This document shows, piece after piece, positions 54,426-63,520 of a DNA stretch of 64,000 nucleotides. The DNA comes from an uncultured Oscillospiraceae bacterium (GTDB lineage Bacteria; Bacillota; Clostridia; Oscillospirales; Ruminococcaceae): the NCBI GenBank assembly GCA_910586535.1, contig CAJUHS010000001.1:4960-68959 (forward strand). Direction: 5' to 3'. Position 1 is the first letter of the stretch. Each line of letters opens with the position of its first letter. Below the pieces are notes generated by a model. The model made no database searches, was not told where the DNA came from, and saw nothing but the letters and a program-made list of their open reading frames with translations. The translations under genes were made by a program, and so were the position numbers.

Positions 54426-55043
54426 TTAGTCCGCAAATTTAGCAAGGACAAGCTTGTCGCCTTTTTGCAGCTCATAGTTTGTAAGCAGTATCCTGCTCAG
54501 GGAACCGTCGCTGCGTTCTATGGCTGCAAGCGTCTCGTTTTCTTCAAATTCTATCTCGCTTATGCGTTTTCCTATAAAATCCTTCGGTATATCCATTATC
54601 TCCATGACGATAGAATGTCCTCCGACAGAAGTTGCTGAGGAAGCGGAACTGTTTATAGCCGCACAGAAAGACGTCACCGTTGTATTTGTAGGACATATGG
54701 TTTCAAGTCCGAATCCGGAAAAGACCTCGTTTTTCTTCGGGTCGTTAACTCTTGCGAAAACCTTCGGAACGCTGAAAAACTGTTTTGCAAGCTGAATGAC
54801 CATTAAATTTGTGTTGTCGTCGGATGTCACCGCCGCGAGAGCGTCACAGTTTTCTATTCCCGCTTTTTTCAGCACTTCCTTGTCAATGGGAACGCCGAGA
54901 GTGGTGTAACCGTTAAAATCCGCCGAAAGATTTGAAAACTGTTCCTTATCGCTGCTTATTACCGAAACATCATGTCCCTGAGCGGACAGCGCACTGCACA
55001 AAGCCGCACCGACATTTCCGCAGCCGATCACCAGAATATTCAT
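54426..55043 (-). CDS. TrkA/KtrA-type RCK potassium-channel regulator, first of pair
   Basis: The product is 205 aa. I start at ATG 55043 (MNILVIGCGNVGAAL), where the Rossmann motif begins; the longer frame to 55082 lacks the family pattern. AAVTSDDNTNLMVIQLAK and an RCK_C domain are present. It lies 20 bases upstream of the second RCK gene and shares about the same architecture, so the two may form a hetero-ring. Confidence 0.9.
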   Translation of the reverse strand: MNILVIGCGNVGAALCSALSAQGHDVSVISSDKEQFSNLSADFNGYTTLGVPIDKEVLKKAGIENCDALAAVTSDDNTNLMVIQLAKQFFSVPKVFARVNDPKKNEVFSGFGLETICPTNTTVTSFCAAINSSASSATSVGGHSIVMEIMDIPKDFIGKRISEIEFEENETLAAIERSDGSLSRILLTNYELQKGDKLVLAKFAD

Positions 55044-55251
55044 TTCGGAAGCCGTTCTCTCCTTCCAAATAAAACTATACATATTTATTATATTACAAAA
55101 TCCTCCGAATTACAATAGTTTTTTTCTAAAAAATTTTTATTCAGGACACAAATACAGCCTTTTTCAGAAGCGAATTACCGAAGAAAGCGGATTTTGTCGG
55201 AATCACACCATATTTAATATGTGAAAGTTATGTGAGAAATCGCAGATTTGC

Positions 55252-55280
55252 TTGCATTTCTGTAAATTTTATGATATAAT
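55252..55280 (+). promoter_or_regulatory. promoter of the citrate synthase gene
   Basis: TTGCAT, 17 bases, TATAAT about 50 bases before the start. The remaining divergent gap to the RCK genes is AT-rich. Confidence 0.75.
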
Positions 55281-55328
55281 TAACAATATAAAGTATTTAT
55301 ATGATGTTTTTATGAAAGGACGGATCAA

Positions 55329-56696
55329 ATGATTTCAGGTTACAACTTTTCCCAGGTAACTCCGGATATTCTTGCTATGTCAGCTTTGTGCTCTAAAAAC
55401 GGCTGTATAGACCAGGAGCTTTACACCAAATACGACGTAAAGCGCGGTCTCAGAGATATAAATGGTAAAGGTGTTCTTGCGGGACTCACCGAGATATCCG
55501 AGATCATCTCTTCAAAAACCGTTGACGGTAAATCGGTTCCCTGCGACGGAGAGCTTTATTACCGCGGCTATAATATCAACGACCTTGTAACGGGATTTAC
55601 CCGCGACAAGCGCTTTGGATTTGAAGAGATCACTTATCTCCTGCTTTTCGGAGAGCTGCCCTCGAAAAAACAGCTTGACGATTTCAGCAGGCTTCTATCG
55701 GACTACAGACAGCTGCCGACTACGTTTGTGCGCGATATAATCATGAAATCGCCCAGCAACGACATTATGAACGGTCTTGCAAGAGGCGTGCTCACGCTTT
55801 ATTCTTATGACGATATGCCAAACGACATATCTATCCCCAACGTACTGAGACAGTCGCTGGAGCTTATCTCCCTTTTCCCGCTGATAGCGGTATACAGCTA
55901 TCAGGCAAAGGCGTACTACCACGACAACGACAGTTTTTTCATTCATCAGCCAAACCCTGAATATTCCACCGCTGAAAACATTCTTCATATGCTCCGCAGC
56001 GACAGCTCGTTTACAGCACTTGAAGCGCACATTCTCGACCTTGCTCTCGTTCTTCATGCCGAACACGGAGGAGGAAACAACTCTACCTTTACAACCCACG
56101 TCGTTACTTCTTCCGGTACAGATACTTATTCGGCAATAGCGGCGGCGTTGGCTTCCCTTAAAGGTCCTAAGCACGGCGGAGCCAACATCAAGGTAACAAT
56201 GATGTTTGAGGACATGAAAAACAAGCTTTCCGACTGGGAGGATGAGGACGCTATCCGCGATTACCTTAAAAAGCTGCTTCACAAGGAAGCCTTCGACAGG
56301 TCTGGACTTATTTACGGAATGGGTCACGCTGTGTACTCCGTATCCGACCCCAGAGCGGCAATACTGAAAAAAGCGGTAAAAAGCCTGTCGGAAGAAAAAC
56401 ACATGGAGAAAGAATATTCGCTGTACAGCAAAATAGAACGTCTTGCACCGGAAGTTATCGCAAAGGAACGCAGAATCTATAAGGGCGTATCTGCAAATAT
56501 CGACTTCTACAGCGGATTTGCCTACAGTATGCTTCAGCTTCCGCCCGAACTCTACACGCCTATTTTTGCAATTGCAAGAATTTCCGGCTGGTCCGCTCAC
56601 CGTATAGAGGAGCTGCTTGTCGCGGGAAAAATTATCCGTCCGGCCTATAAAGCCGTTCAGGAACACAGAGACTATACGCCTATTTCCGGCAGATAA
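55329..56696 (+). CDS. citrate/2-methylcitrate synthase
   Basis: The product is 455 aa with ATG after GAAAGGACGGATCAA. Citrate synthase residues are visible in LYYRGYNINDLV, VLHAEHGGGNNSTFTTHVV (acetyl-CoA His region), SLKGPKHGGAN (catalytic His) and GMGHAVYSVSDPRA (second His). It condenses acetyl-CoA with oxaloacetate. This long form is common in Oscillospirales with incomplete TCA cycles, where it feeds glutamate synthesis. Confidence 0.94.
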   Translation: MISGYNFSQVTPDILAMSALCSKNGCIDQELYTKYDVKRGLRDINGKGVLAGLTEISEIISSKTVDGKSVPCDGELYYRGYNINDLVTGFTRDKRFGFEEITYLLLFGELPSKKQLDDFSRLLSDYRQLPTTFVRDIIMKSPSNDIMNGLARGVLTLYSYDDMPNDISIPNVLRQSLELISLFPLIAVYSYQAKAYYHDNDSFFIHQPNPEYSTAENILHMLRSDSSFTALEAHILDLALVLHAEHGGGNNSTFTTHVVTSSGTDTYSAIAAALASLKGPKHGGANIKVTMMFEDMKNKLSDWEDEDAIRDYLKKLLHKEAFDRSGLIYGMGHAVYSVSDPRAAILKKAVKSLSEEKHMEKEYSLYSKIERLAPEVIAKERRIYKGVSANIDFYSGFAYSMLQLPPELYTPIFAIARISGWSAHRIEELLVAGKIIRPAYKAVQEHRDYTPISGR

Positions 56697-56722
56697 AGAA
56701 TGCAAAGCGAAGGGACATACTT

Positions 56723-57394
56723 ATGACTTTGAATGAAGCCGCCGAATGCCGTCACACGGTACGCAAATACACCGATAAAAAATTGCCCGCCGATACAGCT
56801 GAAAAACTTACCGAAAGACTAAACCGCTGTAACGAAAAGTATGGACTGTCTATGAAACTGATAACCGAGAATACGGACGCTCTCGGCGCGGCGGTAAAGC
56901 TTATCATGTCAAAGGGAGTGCGCAACTATATTGTACTTGCGGGAAAAGATCTGTCCGATACAGATGAAAAGCTCGGCTATTGCGGAGCAGATATCATGTT
57001 GTGCGCTCAAACCCTTGGACTTAATTCATGGTGGATAGGAGGAACTTTCAGCAGAAGCGGAGTAAGAAAGCACGTCCCGGAAAGCGAAGCTGAAAAAATC
57101 ATCGGCGTGATAGCAGTCGGCTTCGGAGAATCTCAGGGAGTTCCTCATAAATCCAAAAGTTCAGAAGCTGTCAGCAGCTATGACGGTACAATGCCTCAAT
57201 GGTTTGCAAACGGAATCAGAACAGCTCTGCTTGCTCCAACCGCCCTCAACAGGCAGGCGTTTTTTATCAAAGGAAACGGTTCAGACGTTACAATAACTTA
57301 TAACGGCAGCGGAACATTTGCAAAAACCGATTTAGGCATAGTAAAATATCATTTTGAACTGGGCGCCGAAAAAGAAAATTTCAGGTGGATATGA
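56723..57394 (+). CDS. nitroreductase-family FMN oxidoreductase
   Basis: The product is 223 aa. RHTVRKYTDKKLP is the N-terminal FMN-binding segment, YCGADIMLCAQTLGLNSWWIGG is the family core (given here around LCAQTLGLNSWW), and a C-terminal half-domain LAPTALNRQAFFIKG follows. The substrate is not evident. It follows citrate synthase by 26 bases and is probably in its transcript. Confidence 0.85.
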   Translation: MTLNEAAECRHTVRKYTDKKLPADTAEKLTERLNRCNEKYGLSMKLITENTDALGAAVKLIMSKGVRNYIVLAGKDLSDTDEKLGYCGADIMLCAQTLGLNSWWIGGTFSRSGVRKHVPESEAEKIIGVIAVGFGESQGVPHKSKSSEAVSSYDGTMPQWFANGIRTALLAPTALNRQAFFIKGNGSDVTITYNGSGTFAKTDLGIVKYHFELGAEKENFRWI

Positions 57395-57429
57395 TGATCG
57401 GTTGATGACGCCGCATAACAGATATAGCT

Positions 57430-57475
57430 AAAAACTCCGTAAATCCAATCTAAAAAAGGATTTGCGGAGTTTTTA
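57430..57475. terminator. terminator after the nitroreductase gene
   Basis: AAAACTCCGTAAATCC pairs with GGATTTGCGGAGTTTT with an 11-base loop. U-rich ends exist on both strands, so it can also end the tRNA-Gln transcript coming from the right. Confidence 0.88.
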
Positions 57476-57566
57476 ACGTGCTTTTACAGAAAAATTTTTC
57501 AAACAATACAAAAAGAAATGTCCCCACCATTACACGAGGACATTTCTTTTTGCACGGATACCGTGC

Positions 57567-57642
57567 TGGCTGGGGTGCAGGGATTCGAACCCCGGTAGTG
57601 CTTGAGTCAGAGTCAAGTGCCTTACCGCTTGGCGACACCCCA
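57567..57642 (-). tRNA. tRNA-Gln (anticodon CTG)
   Basis: The 76-base gene has CCA encoded. The acceptor stem is TGGGGTG with CACCCCA, the anticodon stem is CTTGA/TCAAG with loop CTCTGAC, and the T-arm contains GGTTCGAATCC. It lies 35 bases after the second tRNA-Gln and shares its promoter. Confidence 0.96.
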
Positions 57643-57677
57643 ATATACAGTCCGCCCGACAGAGCGAACCTTTTGAC

Positions 57678-57753
57678 TGGCTGGGATAGGTGGATTCGAA
57701 CCACCGAAATGACGGAGTCAAAGTCCGCTGCCTTACCGCTTGGCTATATCCCA
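57678..57753 (-). tRNA. tRNA-Gln (anticodon TTG)
   Basis: The 76-base gene has CCA encoded. The acceptor stem is TGGGATA with TATCCCA, the anticodon loop is CTTTGAC, and the T-arm contains GGTTCGAATCC. It is transcribed first from the promoter at 57792-57820. Confidence 0.96.
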
Positions 57754-57791
57754 ATATTCGGAATCAGCAAAGCTATTCAAGCGACTTATAT

Positions 57792-57820
57792 ATATTATCA
57801 CATTTTGCATGACTTGTCAA
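57792..57820 (-). promoter_or_regulatory. promoter of the tRNA-Gln pair
   Basis: On the minus strand TTGACA, 17 bases, TAATAT, about 30 bases before the first tRNA. The gap up to recR (57821-58068) is AT-rich with no gene that I can support. Confidence 0.85.
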
Positions 57821-58068
57821 CATTTTCAGACAAATTCGTCATTTACAACAATATTATACATTAAAATAAATATATTATGCACAAAACAGCAAAATTTCCA
57901 TTATTTAAAACATAATTACCGCCGTAACTGTCAGCATAAAAGTCATAAAAGAGCAAAATGATTTAAAATGCAAACAGCTTCCTTTAGTTAAACAAAATCA
58001 AGCTGCTTGCACTATATTCGCTTAAAACTGCCATTTTTAACAGTACTTTCTTATAAATACCTGTTAAC

Positions 58069-58671
58069 TTAAATCTCATTTCTGTTTTCGAGAGCCTTGA
58101 AAAGCGTAACCTCGTCGGCGTATTCAAGCGTACCGCCGATAGGAAGCCCGAAAGCAAGCCGCGTGACCCGTACTCCCAAAGGCTTAAGCAGCTTGGAGAT
58201 GTACATAGCCGTAGCTTCGCCCTCAACCGTAGGGTTGGTAGCCATTATGACCTCCTCTACCCCGCCGTTTTGTATGCGGGTCAAAAGCTCCTTCAGGCGT
58301 ATTTTATCGGGCGTAATGCCGTCCAGCGGAGAAATAAGTCCGTGCAGAACATGATATACGCCCTTGTATTCGTTTGTACGCTCAAACGCCGCGATATCCT
58401 TTGGAGTCTCAACAACGCAAACCGTACTTTTGTCTCTCAAATTGTCCGAACATATGGGACACAGTTCACCCTCCGTCAGATTCTGACACTCAGAGCAGCA
58501 TTTTACAGTGCTGTGAGCTCGAATAAGAGCGTCCGCAAAAGCCCTAACGTCCTCATCTGTCATACCCATAACGTGATACGCAAGGCGCTGTGCGCTTTTC
58601 ATGCCTATTCCGGGCAGCTTTGCAAACTGCTCCGCAAGAAGCACGAGAGGAAGCGCTGTATTGTTAGCCAT
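58069..58671 (-). CDS. recR: recombination mediator protein RecR
   Basis: The product is 200 aa, the normal length. It has the helix-hairpin-helix LPGIGMKSAQRLAYHV, the four-Cys zinc finger CCSECQNLTEGELCPIC, and the Toprim domain with VVETPKDIAAFER and the acidic ATNPTVEGEATAMYI. With RecO it loads RecA at gaps. It is last in the conserved dnaX-ybaB-recR order. Confidence 0.97.
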   Translation of the reverse strand: MANNTALPLVLLAEQFAKLPGIGMKSAQRLAYHVMGMTDEDVRAFADALIRAHSTVKCCSECQNLTEGELCPICSDNLRDKSTVCVVETPKDIAAFERTNEYKGVYHVLHGLISPLDGITPDKIRLKELLTRIQNGGVEEVIMATNPTVEGEATAMYISKLLKPLGVRVTRLAFGLPIGGTLEYADEVTLFKALENRNEI

Positions 58672-58702
58672 AGAACACCTCCGCCGCCCGGCTGCCGGAA
58701 AA

Positions 58703-59050
58703 TCAGAACAAGCCCGGGAAAGATACTCCGCCAGTAATGGCTCCCATTTCGCTCTCGGTAGTCTCCTCGATCTGCTTTACGGTATCGTTGAACGCGCTGA
58801 TTATCAAGTCCTGGAGCATCTCCACGTCCTCGGGATCAACAACCTCCGGCTTTATAACAAGCTTTTTGATCTCCTTTTTACCGGACATTGTCACCTCAAC
58901 TGCTCCGCCGCCTACGGTAGTAGAAAACTCCCTGTTTTCAATGTCTTCCTGAAGCTCTGTAATCTTAGTCTGCATTTTCTGAGCCTGCTTGATCATGCTG
59001 TTCATATTCTGGGCACCGCCGCCCATTCCCTGAGGTAATCTTGCTTTCAT
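58703..59050 (-). CDS. YbaB/EbfC-family nucleoid-associated protein
   Basis: The product is 115 aa. A Gly/Asn/Met-rich start is followed by MIKQAQKMQTKITELQEDIE, then strands and the conserved GGAVEVTMSGKKEIKKLVI and the VEMLQDLIISAFND helix. It binds DNA as a dimer. It lies between dnaX and recR, the standard position. Confidence 0.95.
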   Translation of the reverse strand: MKARLPQGMGGGAQNMNSMIKQAQKMQTKITELQEDIENREFSTTVGGGAVEVTMSGKKEIKKLVIKPEVVDPEDVEMLQDLIISAFNDTVKQIEETTESEMGAITGGVSFPGLF

Positions 59051-59197
59051 TGTTTTGACCTTTCTCCGCCGCTGTGGATTTTATATCATACCTGTCTTTC
59101 CTGATCCAAAATCAAGAAGAGGTATAAATGCCCCGACGGTAAGCGATTTTAATTTATCAAATATCAAACCCTTTCGGGCGATCTTGCGTTATAGTAA

Positions 59198-60790
59198 TTA
59201 CTGTTCGCTGCTGTCAACCGGGATATTGTTGTCCCGCGCCTTTTGAAGTACGCTTTGAAGCTTATCCCCGCCGTTTTCCGCAGGTACTGTGCATTTAGCT
59301 CTGATCGAGAACATTCCGCCGGTAACAAGCTTTATGGCTTCCTGAAGCTTAGCGGCATTTTCTTTGTTCCGCAGCAGCTGCAAAAAGAAACTGTTCTCTG
59401 TGTAGATAAGCATATAGCCGCCGCCCTTTACAGCGTATGAGCCGTTAAGTGCGCCGCTTACCGACGGACATATCTCCGCAAATTTTTCAAGTATATCCTG
59501 CCACCTGTCCTCGTTTACAAAGTCCTCGGGCTTCATTTTAGACAGGTCGCTTGTTTCAGGCTGCTTCGGAGCATACTGGGGCTTCTGAGTACGAGCTGGA
59601 ACAGGTGCTGACTGCGCAGTTTGAACAGGCTGCGCAGCGATACGCTGTTCAAGCATATCTATCTTAGCCAACAGTTCGGAACTTGCCGCCCCGCCGCCCG
59701 AAGCATTATTCTGCACCGTACACAGCTTTATAAGACACATTTCCATTTCCACCCGCTTGGAGCTCACCCTTGCGATACGCTCGTTGCAGGATTGGAGTAT
59801 TTCCAGCTTGCCCATGATGTCCTCCATGGAAAGCCGTTCAGCTAAAGCCTTTATTTTTTCAAGCTCGCTCGGCATACAAACAAGCAGGTCAAGATTTTCG
59901 GGAACAGCCTTTGCCACCATAACATTCCTGAACTGGGCTATAAGCTCATCGCAAAGCTTCTGCATATCCTTTGACATACCGTAAAGCTTGTCCGCAACGC
60001 CGATAGCCTTTGCCGCATCGTTGTCCGCGGCAGCTTCAAGTATCTCGAAAACAGGCTCTCTGCCCGCAATGCCCGCAGCTCCCGACACAATATCAATGGT
60101 AACGTTATCGGAAAAAGCAATGCATTGGTCAAGCAGGGAAAGCGCGTCCCTCATTCCCCCGTCGGCAGTTTTGGCAATAAGCTCGGCAGCCTCGGGGTCT
60201 AAAGAAATTTTCTCCCGCTCCGCAACGTACATAAGCCGCTCGGTGATGTCCTTAGAAAGTATCCTCCGGAAATCATACCGCTGACATCGGGACAAAATAG
60301 TCGGCAGTACCTTGTGTATCTCAGTAGTGGCAAGAATAAACTTAACATGAGGAGGCGGTTCCTCCATTATTTTCAGAAGCGCGTTGAACGCCTCCTTGGT
60401 GAGCATATGAACCTCGTCTATGATGTAGACCCTGTATTTGCACCTCTCTGCAGTGTAGACCGCACCGTCCCGCAGGTCGCGGACGTCGTCCACACCGTTA
60501 TTTGAAGCGGCGTCTATCTCAATGATGTCGGAAAGAGCGTTGTCCTCCGCATCGCGGCATATCTCGCATTCGAGGCAGGGATTTCCGTCAACCGGGTGCA
60601 GACAATTAAGAGCCTTTGCAAGTATTCTTGCACAGGTAGTTTTGCCCGTACCGCGGGAACCTGTGAAAAGATAAGCGTGAGCAGTCTTGCCTGAAACGAT
60701 CTGGTTTCGCAGTGTAGTTGTGATATGCGGCTGGGAAACAACGTCGTCAAAGGTAGCCGGACGGTATTTTCTGTACAGCGCCTTATACAT
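59198..60790 (-). CDS. dnaX: DNA polymerase III gamma/tau subunit
   Basis: The product is 530 aa. The clamp-loader AAA+ domain has Walker A GSRGTGKTTCARILAKA, a zinc module of four Cys in NPCLECEICRD and the Cys before it, Walker B YIIDEVHML and sensor ILATTEIHKV. A Gln/Pro/Ala linker and a C-terminal tau-type domain follow. It loads the sliding clamp at replication forks. Confidence 0.96.
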   Translation of the reverse strand: MYKALYRKYRPATFDDVVSQPHITTTLRNQIVSGKTAHAYLFTGSRGTGKTTCARILAKALNCLHPVDGNPCLECEICRDAEDNALSDIIEIDAASNNGVDDVRDLRDGAVYTAERCKYRVYIIDEVHMLTKEAFNALLKIMEEPPPHVKFILATTEIHKVLPTILSRCQRYDFRRILSKDITERLMYVAEREKISLDPEAAELIAKTADGGMRDALSLLDQCIAFSDNVTIDIVSGAAGIAGREPVFEILEAAADNDAAKAIGVADKLYGMSKDMQKLCDELIAQFRNVMVAKAVPENLDLLVCMPSELEKIKALAERLSMEDIMGKLEILQSCNERIARVSSKRVEMEMCLIKLCTVQNNASGGGAASSELLAKIDMLEQRIAAQPVQTAQSAPVPARTQKPQYAPKQPETSDLSKMKPEDFVNEDRWQDILEKFAEICPSVSGALNGSYAVKGGGYMLIYTENSFFLQLLRNKENAAKLQEAIKLVTGGMFSIRAKCTVPAENGGDKLQSVLQKARDNNIPVDSSEQ

Positions 60791-60811
60791 AACTGATCGC
60801 TCCTTACTTGA

Positions 60812-61777
60812 TCACCTGATAATCTCGTCGTCCTGCTCAAAATCCCCATCGAACACGCTCTCGGAACGTAGCTTCATCTGCGGGTCTATCTCGTCAAGAA
60901 GTCCCACCGCTTCGGCAATATTGCAGTAAAATATCTTGAATCCGTTTACATCGTCCATGTTGTTTGTCAAGGCTTTTTTGTAGTATTCCCTGCTTTTGTC
61001 CAAATCTTTCGTCTGCAAATAAGCTAAAGAACAGCCCCCCAGAGCAAAGGAATAATTTTTTCCTTCGTCGATGGACTTGTTGAAGTACTCCAAAGCCTTT
61101 TCGCCGTCCCCTTTTTTGAGACAGGCAATTCCCATATCCGTGTATATAAAGTCAAAATAGCAGTCCTTTTCGAGCAAAGCGTTATAACACTCCAAGGCCT
61201 CGTCGAACCTGCCGTTCTGAGTAAGACATCTTGCCGTCAAAAGGTATGTATCGCTTAATTTAAGACCTTTATCCAGCGCCTCCCGAAAGTACTTAACGCC
61301 GTTTGAGGGATATCCCATAAGCTGGTAGCAGCGTCCAATATAGAAGCACAGCACCGACCGTTTGTCGTCCGGAAGCTCTTTTTCCTCCAGCGACTTGAAT
61401 TTTTCCAATGCGCCGTTAAGATCCGCCAAATGCATATCTATTACTGCCTCGCGGAGAAGTTTTGCTTCCGAACCCGAAAAATATCCAAAAACAAGAGCTC
61501 TGTCAAAATTGCCGAGTCTGTTTGATTCATATTCGGACTTTCTTCTGCCGAAAGAATAGTACGCCCAGAAACCGATTAAAGCAGCTATAAACGCTCCGAC
61601 CAGCGGAGGAAAGTAATACGCTTCGGCATTTTCCGCACCATATCGTTCGATGGCGTAAAGACTTCCTATGCAAAGTCCCAGAAAGACGTGAGCCGCCACC
61701 CACGGAATAACTCTTACAATAAAAGCGGAAAATCTGTCCCATAGGCTTGGTAGGCATCTGTTATAATTTTCACGCAT
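60812..61777 (-). CDS. membrane protein with TPR repeats
   Basis: The product is 321 aa. I start at ATG 61777; the longer frame to 61888 would run into the SRP RNA. Two spans lie at about 18-40 and 52-73 (IPWVAAHVFLGLCIGSLYAI). Five or more TPR units follow in the cytoplasmic part (AVIDMHLADLNGALEKFKSL, ARCLTQNGRFDEALECYNAL, GIACLKKGDGEKALEYFNKS). It is probably a scaffold; no partner is known. It ends 22 bases before the dnaX start. Confidence 0.8.
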   Translation of the reverse strand: MRENYNRCLPSLWDRFSAFIVRVIPWVAAHVFLGLCIGSLYAIERYGAENAEAYYFPPLVGAFIAALIGFWAYYSFGRRKSEYESNRLGNFDRALVFGYFSGSEAKLLREAVIDMHLADLNGALEKFKSLEEKELPDDKRSVLCFYIGRCYQLMGYPSNGVKYFREALDKGLKLSDTYLLTARCLTQNGRFDEALECYNALLEKDCYFDFIYTDMGIACLKKGDGEKALEYFNKSIDEGKNYSFALGGCSLAYLQTKDLDKSREYYKKALTNNMDDVNGFKIFYCNIAEAVGLLDEIDPQMKLRSESVFDGDFEQDDEIIR

Positions 61778-61810
61778 TGCGATAGCGCACCACCCTGAAA
61801 AATAAAATAT

Positions 61811-61936
61811 ATCCGGTACATAGGTGTGCAGGCTTGCTGCGGCACACGAAACGTTCCGCTTAATGCTGCTCGGTTCCCCGCCTGACATGGTTCACGGTGC
61901 TTTGTTGCACAGGGCCCGCACACCTATATATCGGAT
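61811..61936 (-). ncRNA. ffs: signal recognition particle RNA, small bacterial type
   Basis: The minus strand carries the conserved Ffh-binding apex: GTGAACCATGTCAGG, then CGG-GGAA-CCG, then AGCAGCATTAAG. The GGAA tetraloop is intact, and its closing stem differs from the common TCC/GGA in a paired way. The two ends (61811-61829 and 61918-61936) form a long helix. Position next to dnaX is the conserved Firmicutes arrangement. A T-rich tract after the helix serves as terminator. Confidence 0.93.
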
Positions 61937-61956
61937 AAATCCGCTAAGTATTTAAT

Positions 61957-61985
61957 ATTATACCATACTTTTTTCACTTTTGCAA
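61957..61985 (-). promoter_or_regulatory. promoter of SRP RNA
   Basis: On the minus strand TTGCAA, 17 bases, TATAAT, about 20 bases before the RNA 5' end. Confidence 0.85.
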
Positions 61986-62016
61986 GTATTTTTTCAAAAT
62001 TTTTGCAGAATTGAAA

Positions 62017-62044
62017 GAGTCCCCCGACAAAAGCCGAGGGACTT
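62017..62044 (-). terminator. terminator of the 280-aa gene
   Basis: AAGTCCCTCGGC pairs with GTCGGGGGACT apart from one mismatch, with a TTTT loop. On the minus strand it is followed by CTTTCAATTC. It lies 50 bases after the stop. Confidence 0.7.
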
Positions 62045-62093
62045 AGTTCTGCTAAAAATCAGTCTTTGCCTTGAGTGTAAATTCGTACTAATC

Positions 62094-62936
62094 TTACGAA
62101 TTGAAGTCGAACACCGCACCGCTTAAATCAATACGACCGCCTTTTTCAGCCAAGTCCATAATCCTGTTGAGAATATCGGGTTCGTTTATCACAGCTCCGC
62201 TGAGATCGAGAGAACCGCCTTTTCTACGGGGATTTCCCCAACTTTCGCACCTTTCCTCAATTTCCTGCCAAAGCTGTGCATAGGTCTGATCTTCAAGCTC
62301 TGCGTAAACTTCAAGTTCATAAGCGGGCATAATAGTTTCCACAAAATGGAGGGCTGTGAAAATAAACCGTACATTGCCGCTTCCGCTGTTAAAGGGTATC
62401 TCATAGACCCGCAGCAAGCCGTCCTCGGATTTCTTGCTGAGAACGGGCTTGAAACGGCTTCTTTCAAGCGGGTACTCCAGCCTGTTGTCGTAGTCCTTGT
62501 CATGGATTATCATAAAGTGGGACTGACCGTCTCCAGTGTTATTCACACCGCCCTGCACCGCAAAACGGAACACGTAGTCGGTGTTTGGCTCAAGCTGCTT
62601 GCCGCACTTTATCTGCGACCATGTCCAGTCCCAGTCGCCGATCTCGAAAGCCTGCACGTTCTCTCCATTAAAGTCGGAAATAAACATTCTGCTGCCTGCT
62701 GACTGACAGTCTTCATCGAATTTAAACTCTTGGGCATTGAAATTAATAATATTACTCATTTTAAAATCCTCCGTATCGTTATTCGCGGACGGAGCATGAG
62801 CGCCTTTGAGCAACCTTATACGGTCGTCCGAGACGTACTCCGCCCGACCGTGTTTTATCAGTCCTTGCGCCCTTTTATGGTACGTCAGACCGATCCGGTT
62901 ATCAAATTCGTCTGTAACAATAACGTTTTTTGCCAT
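62094..62936 (-). CDS. unknown protein with VTDEFDNRIG N-terminal domain
   Basis: The product is 280 aa with ATG 62936, six bases after GGGGGAGG. The first 45 residues (KNVIVTDEFDNRIGLTYHKR, then GLIKHGRAEYV) are a small N-terminal domain I recognise from many Clostridia hypothetical proteins. The middle is strand-rich and jelly-roll-like (WTWSQIKCGKQLEPNTDYVF). The end repeats GGSLDLSGAV and GGRIDLSGAV. Function is unknown. Confidence 0.75.
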   Translation of the reverse strand: MAKNVIVTDEFDNRIGLTYHKRAQGLIKHGRAEYVSDDRIRLLKGAHAPSANNDTEDFKMSNIINFNAQEFKFDEDCQSAGSRMFISDFNGENVQAFEIGDWDWTWSQIKCGKQLEPNTDYVFRFAVQGGVNNTGDGQSHFMIIHDKDYDNRLEYPLERSRFKPVLSKKSEDGLLRVYEIPFNSGSGNVRFIFTALHFVETIMPAYELEVYAELEDQTYAQLWQEIEERCESWGNPRRKGGSLDLSGAVINEPDILNRIMDLAEKGGRIDLSGAVFDFNS

Positions 62937-63179
62937 GGGTGTCCTCCCCCTTGTTACTTTCATATTCGGTTTTACTAAGTGTCCTGCCGTTTTTTGTTAT
63001 GGGTGCCGTCCCCGATTACTATAATAGCATATTAAACAATTTGTAACAATTGACATTTTTCACAATTTTCCGCACATTTTTTTGGTACAAACCTAATACA
63101 GCTTGACAAGCTACATTTTTCCGCTATAATTGAAAAAGCTCCCAAAAGAACGCGCTTCTTCGTGAGCTTAAAAACAAAA

Positions 63180-63213
63180 AACTTCCGCGGAAAATAGCAT
63201 TCTCCGCGGAAGT
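63180..63213 (-). terminator. terminator of the rplU-rpmA operon
   Basis: AACTTCCGCGGA pairs perfectly with TCCGCGGAAGTT over 12 bp. On the minus strand it is followed by TTTTTGTTTTTAAGC. It lies 14 bases after the rpmA stop. Confidence 0.92.
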
Positions 63214-63227
63214 TCATATTCCGGTAA

Positions 63228-63482
63228 TTATTCTGCGTATACGCTTACCTTTTTACGGTCGCGTCCAACGCGTTCAAACTTAACCTTTCCGCTTACTGTA
63301 GCGAAAAGCGTATCGTCAGAACCCCTGCCTACACCCTCACCCGGGTGAATATGAGTACCTCTCTGACGGACAATAATATTGCCCGCAAGGACGTGCTGAC
63401 CGTCGGCTCTCTTAACGCCGAGACGTTTCGATTCGGAATCTCTGCCGTTTTTGGTAGAGCCCATACCCTTTTTATGTGCCAT
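63228..63482 (-). CDS. rpmA: 50S ribosomal protein L27
   Basis: The product is 84 aa starting MAHKKGMGSTKNGRDSESKR. Unlike most Firmicutes L27, it has no N-terminal extension with the Prp cleavage site (the MLKMNLQFFA-type leader). It follows rplU with a 38-base gap that has no room for a prp gene. Confidence 0.97.
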   Translation of the reverse strand: MAHKKGMGSTKNGRDSESKRLGVKRADGQHVLAGNIIVRQRGTHIHPGEGVGRGSDDTLFATVSGKVKFERVGRDRKKVSVYAE

Positions 63483-63520
63483 TTAAATACACCTCCGGTA
63501 ACTGAAATCATTCAGATCGT

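Noticed and set aside
61778..61888. Longer start for the TPR membrane protein
   Set aside because: This extension is read from the SRP RNA gene and its terminator and carries no ribosome binding site.
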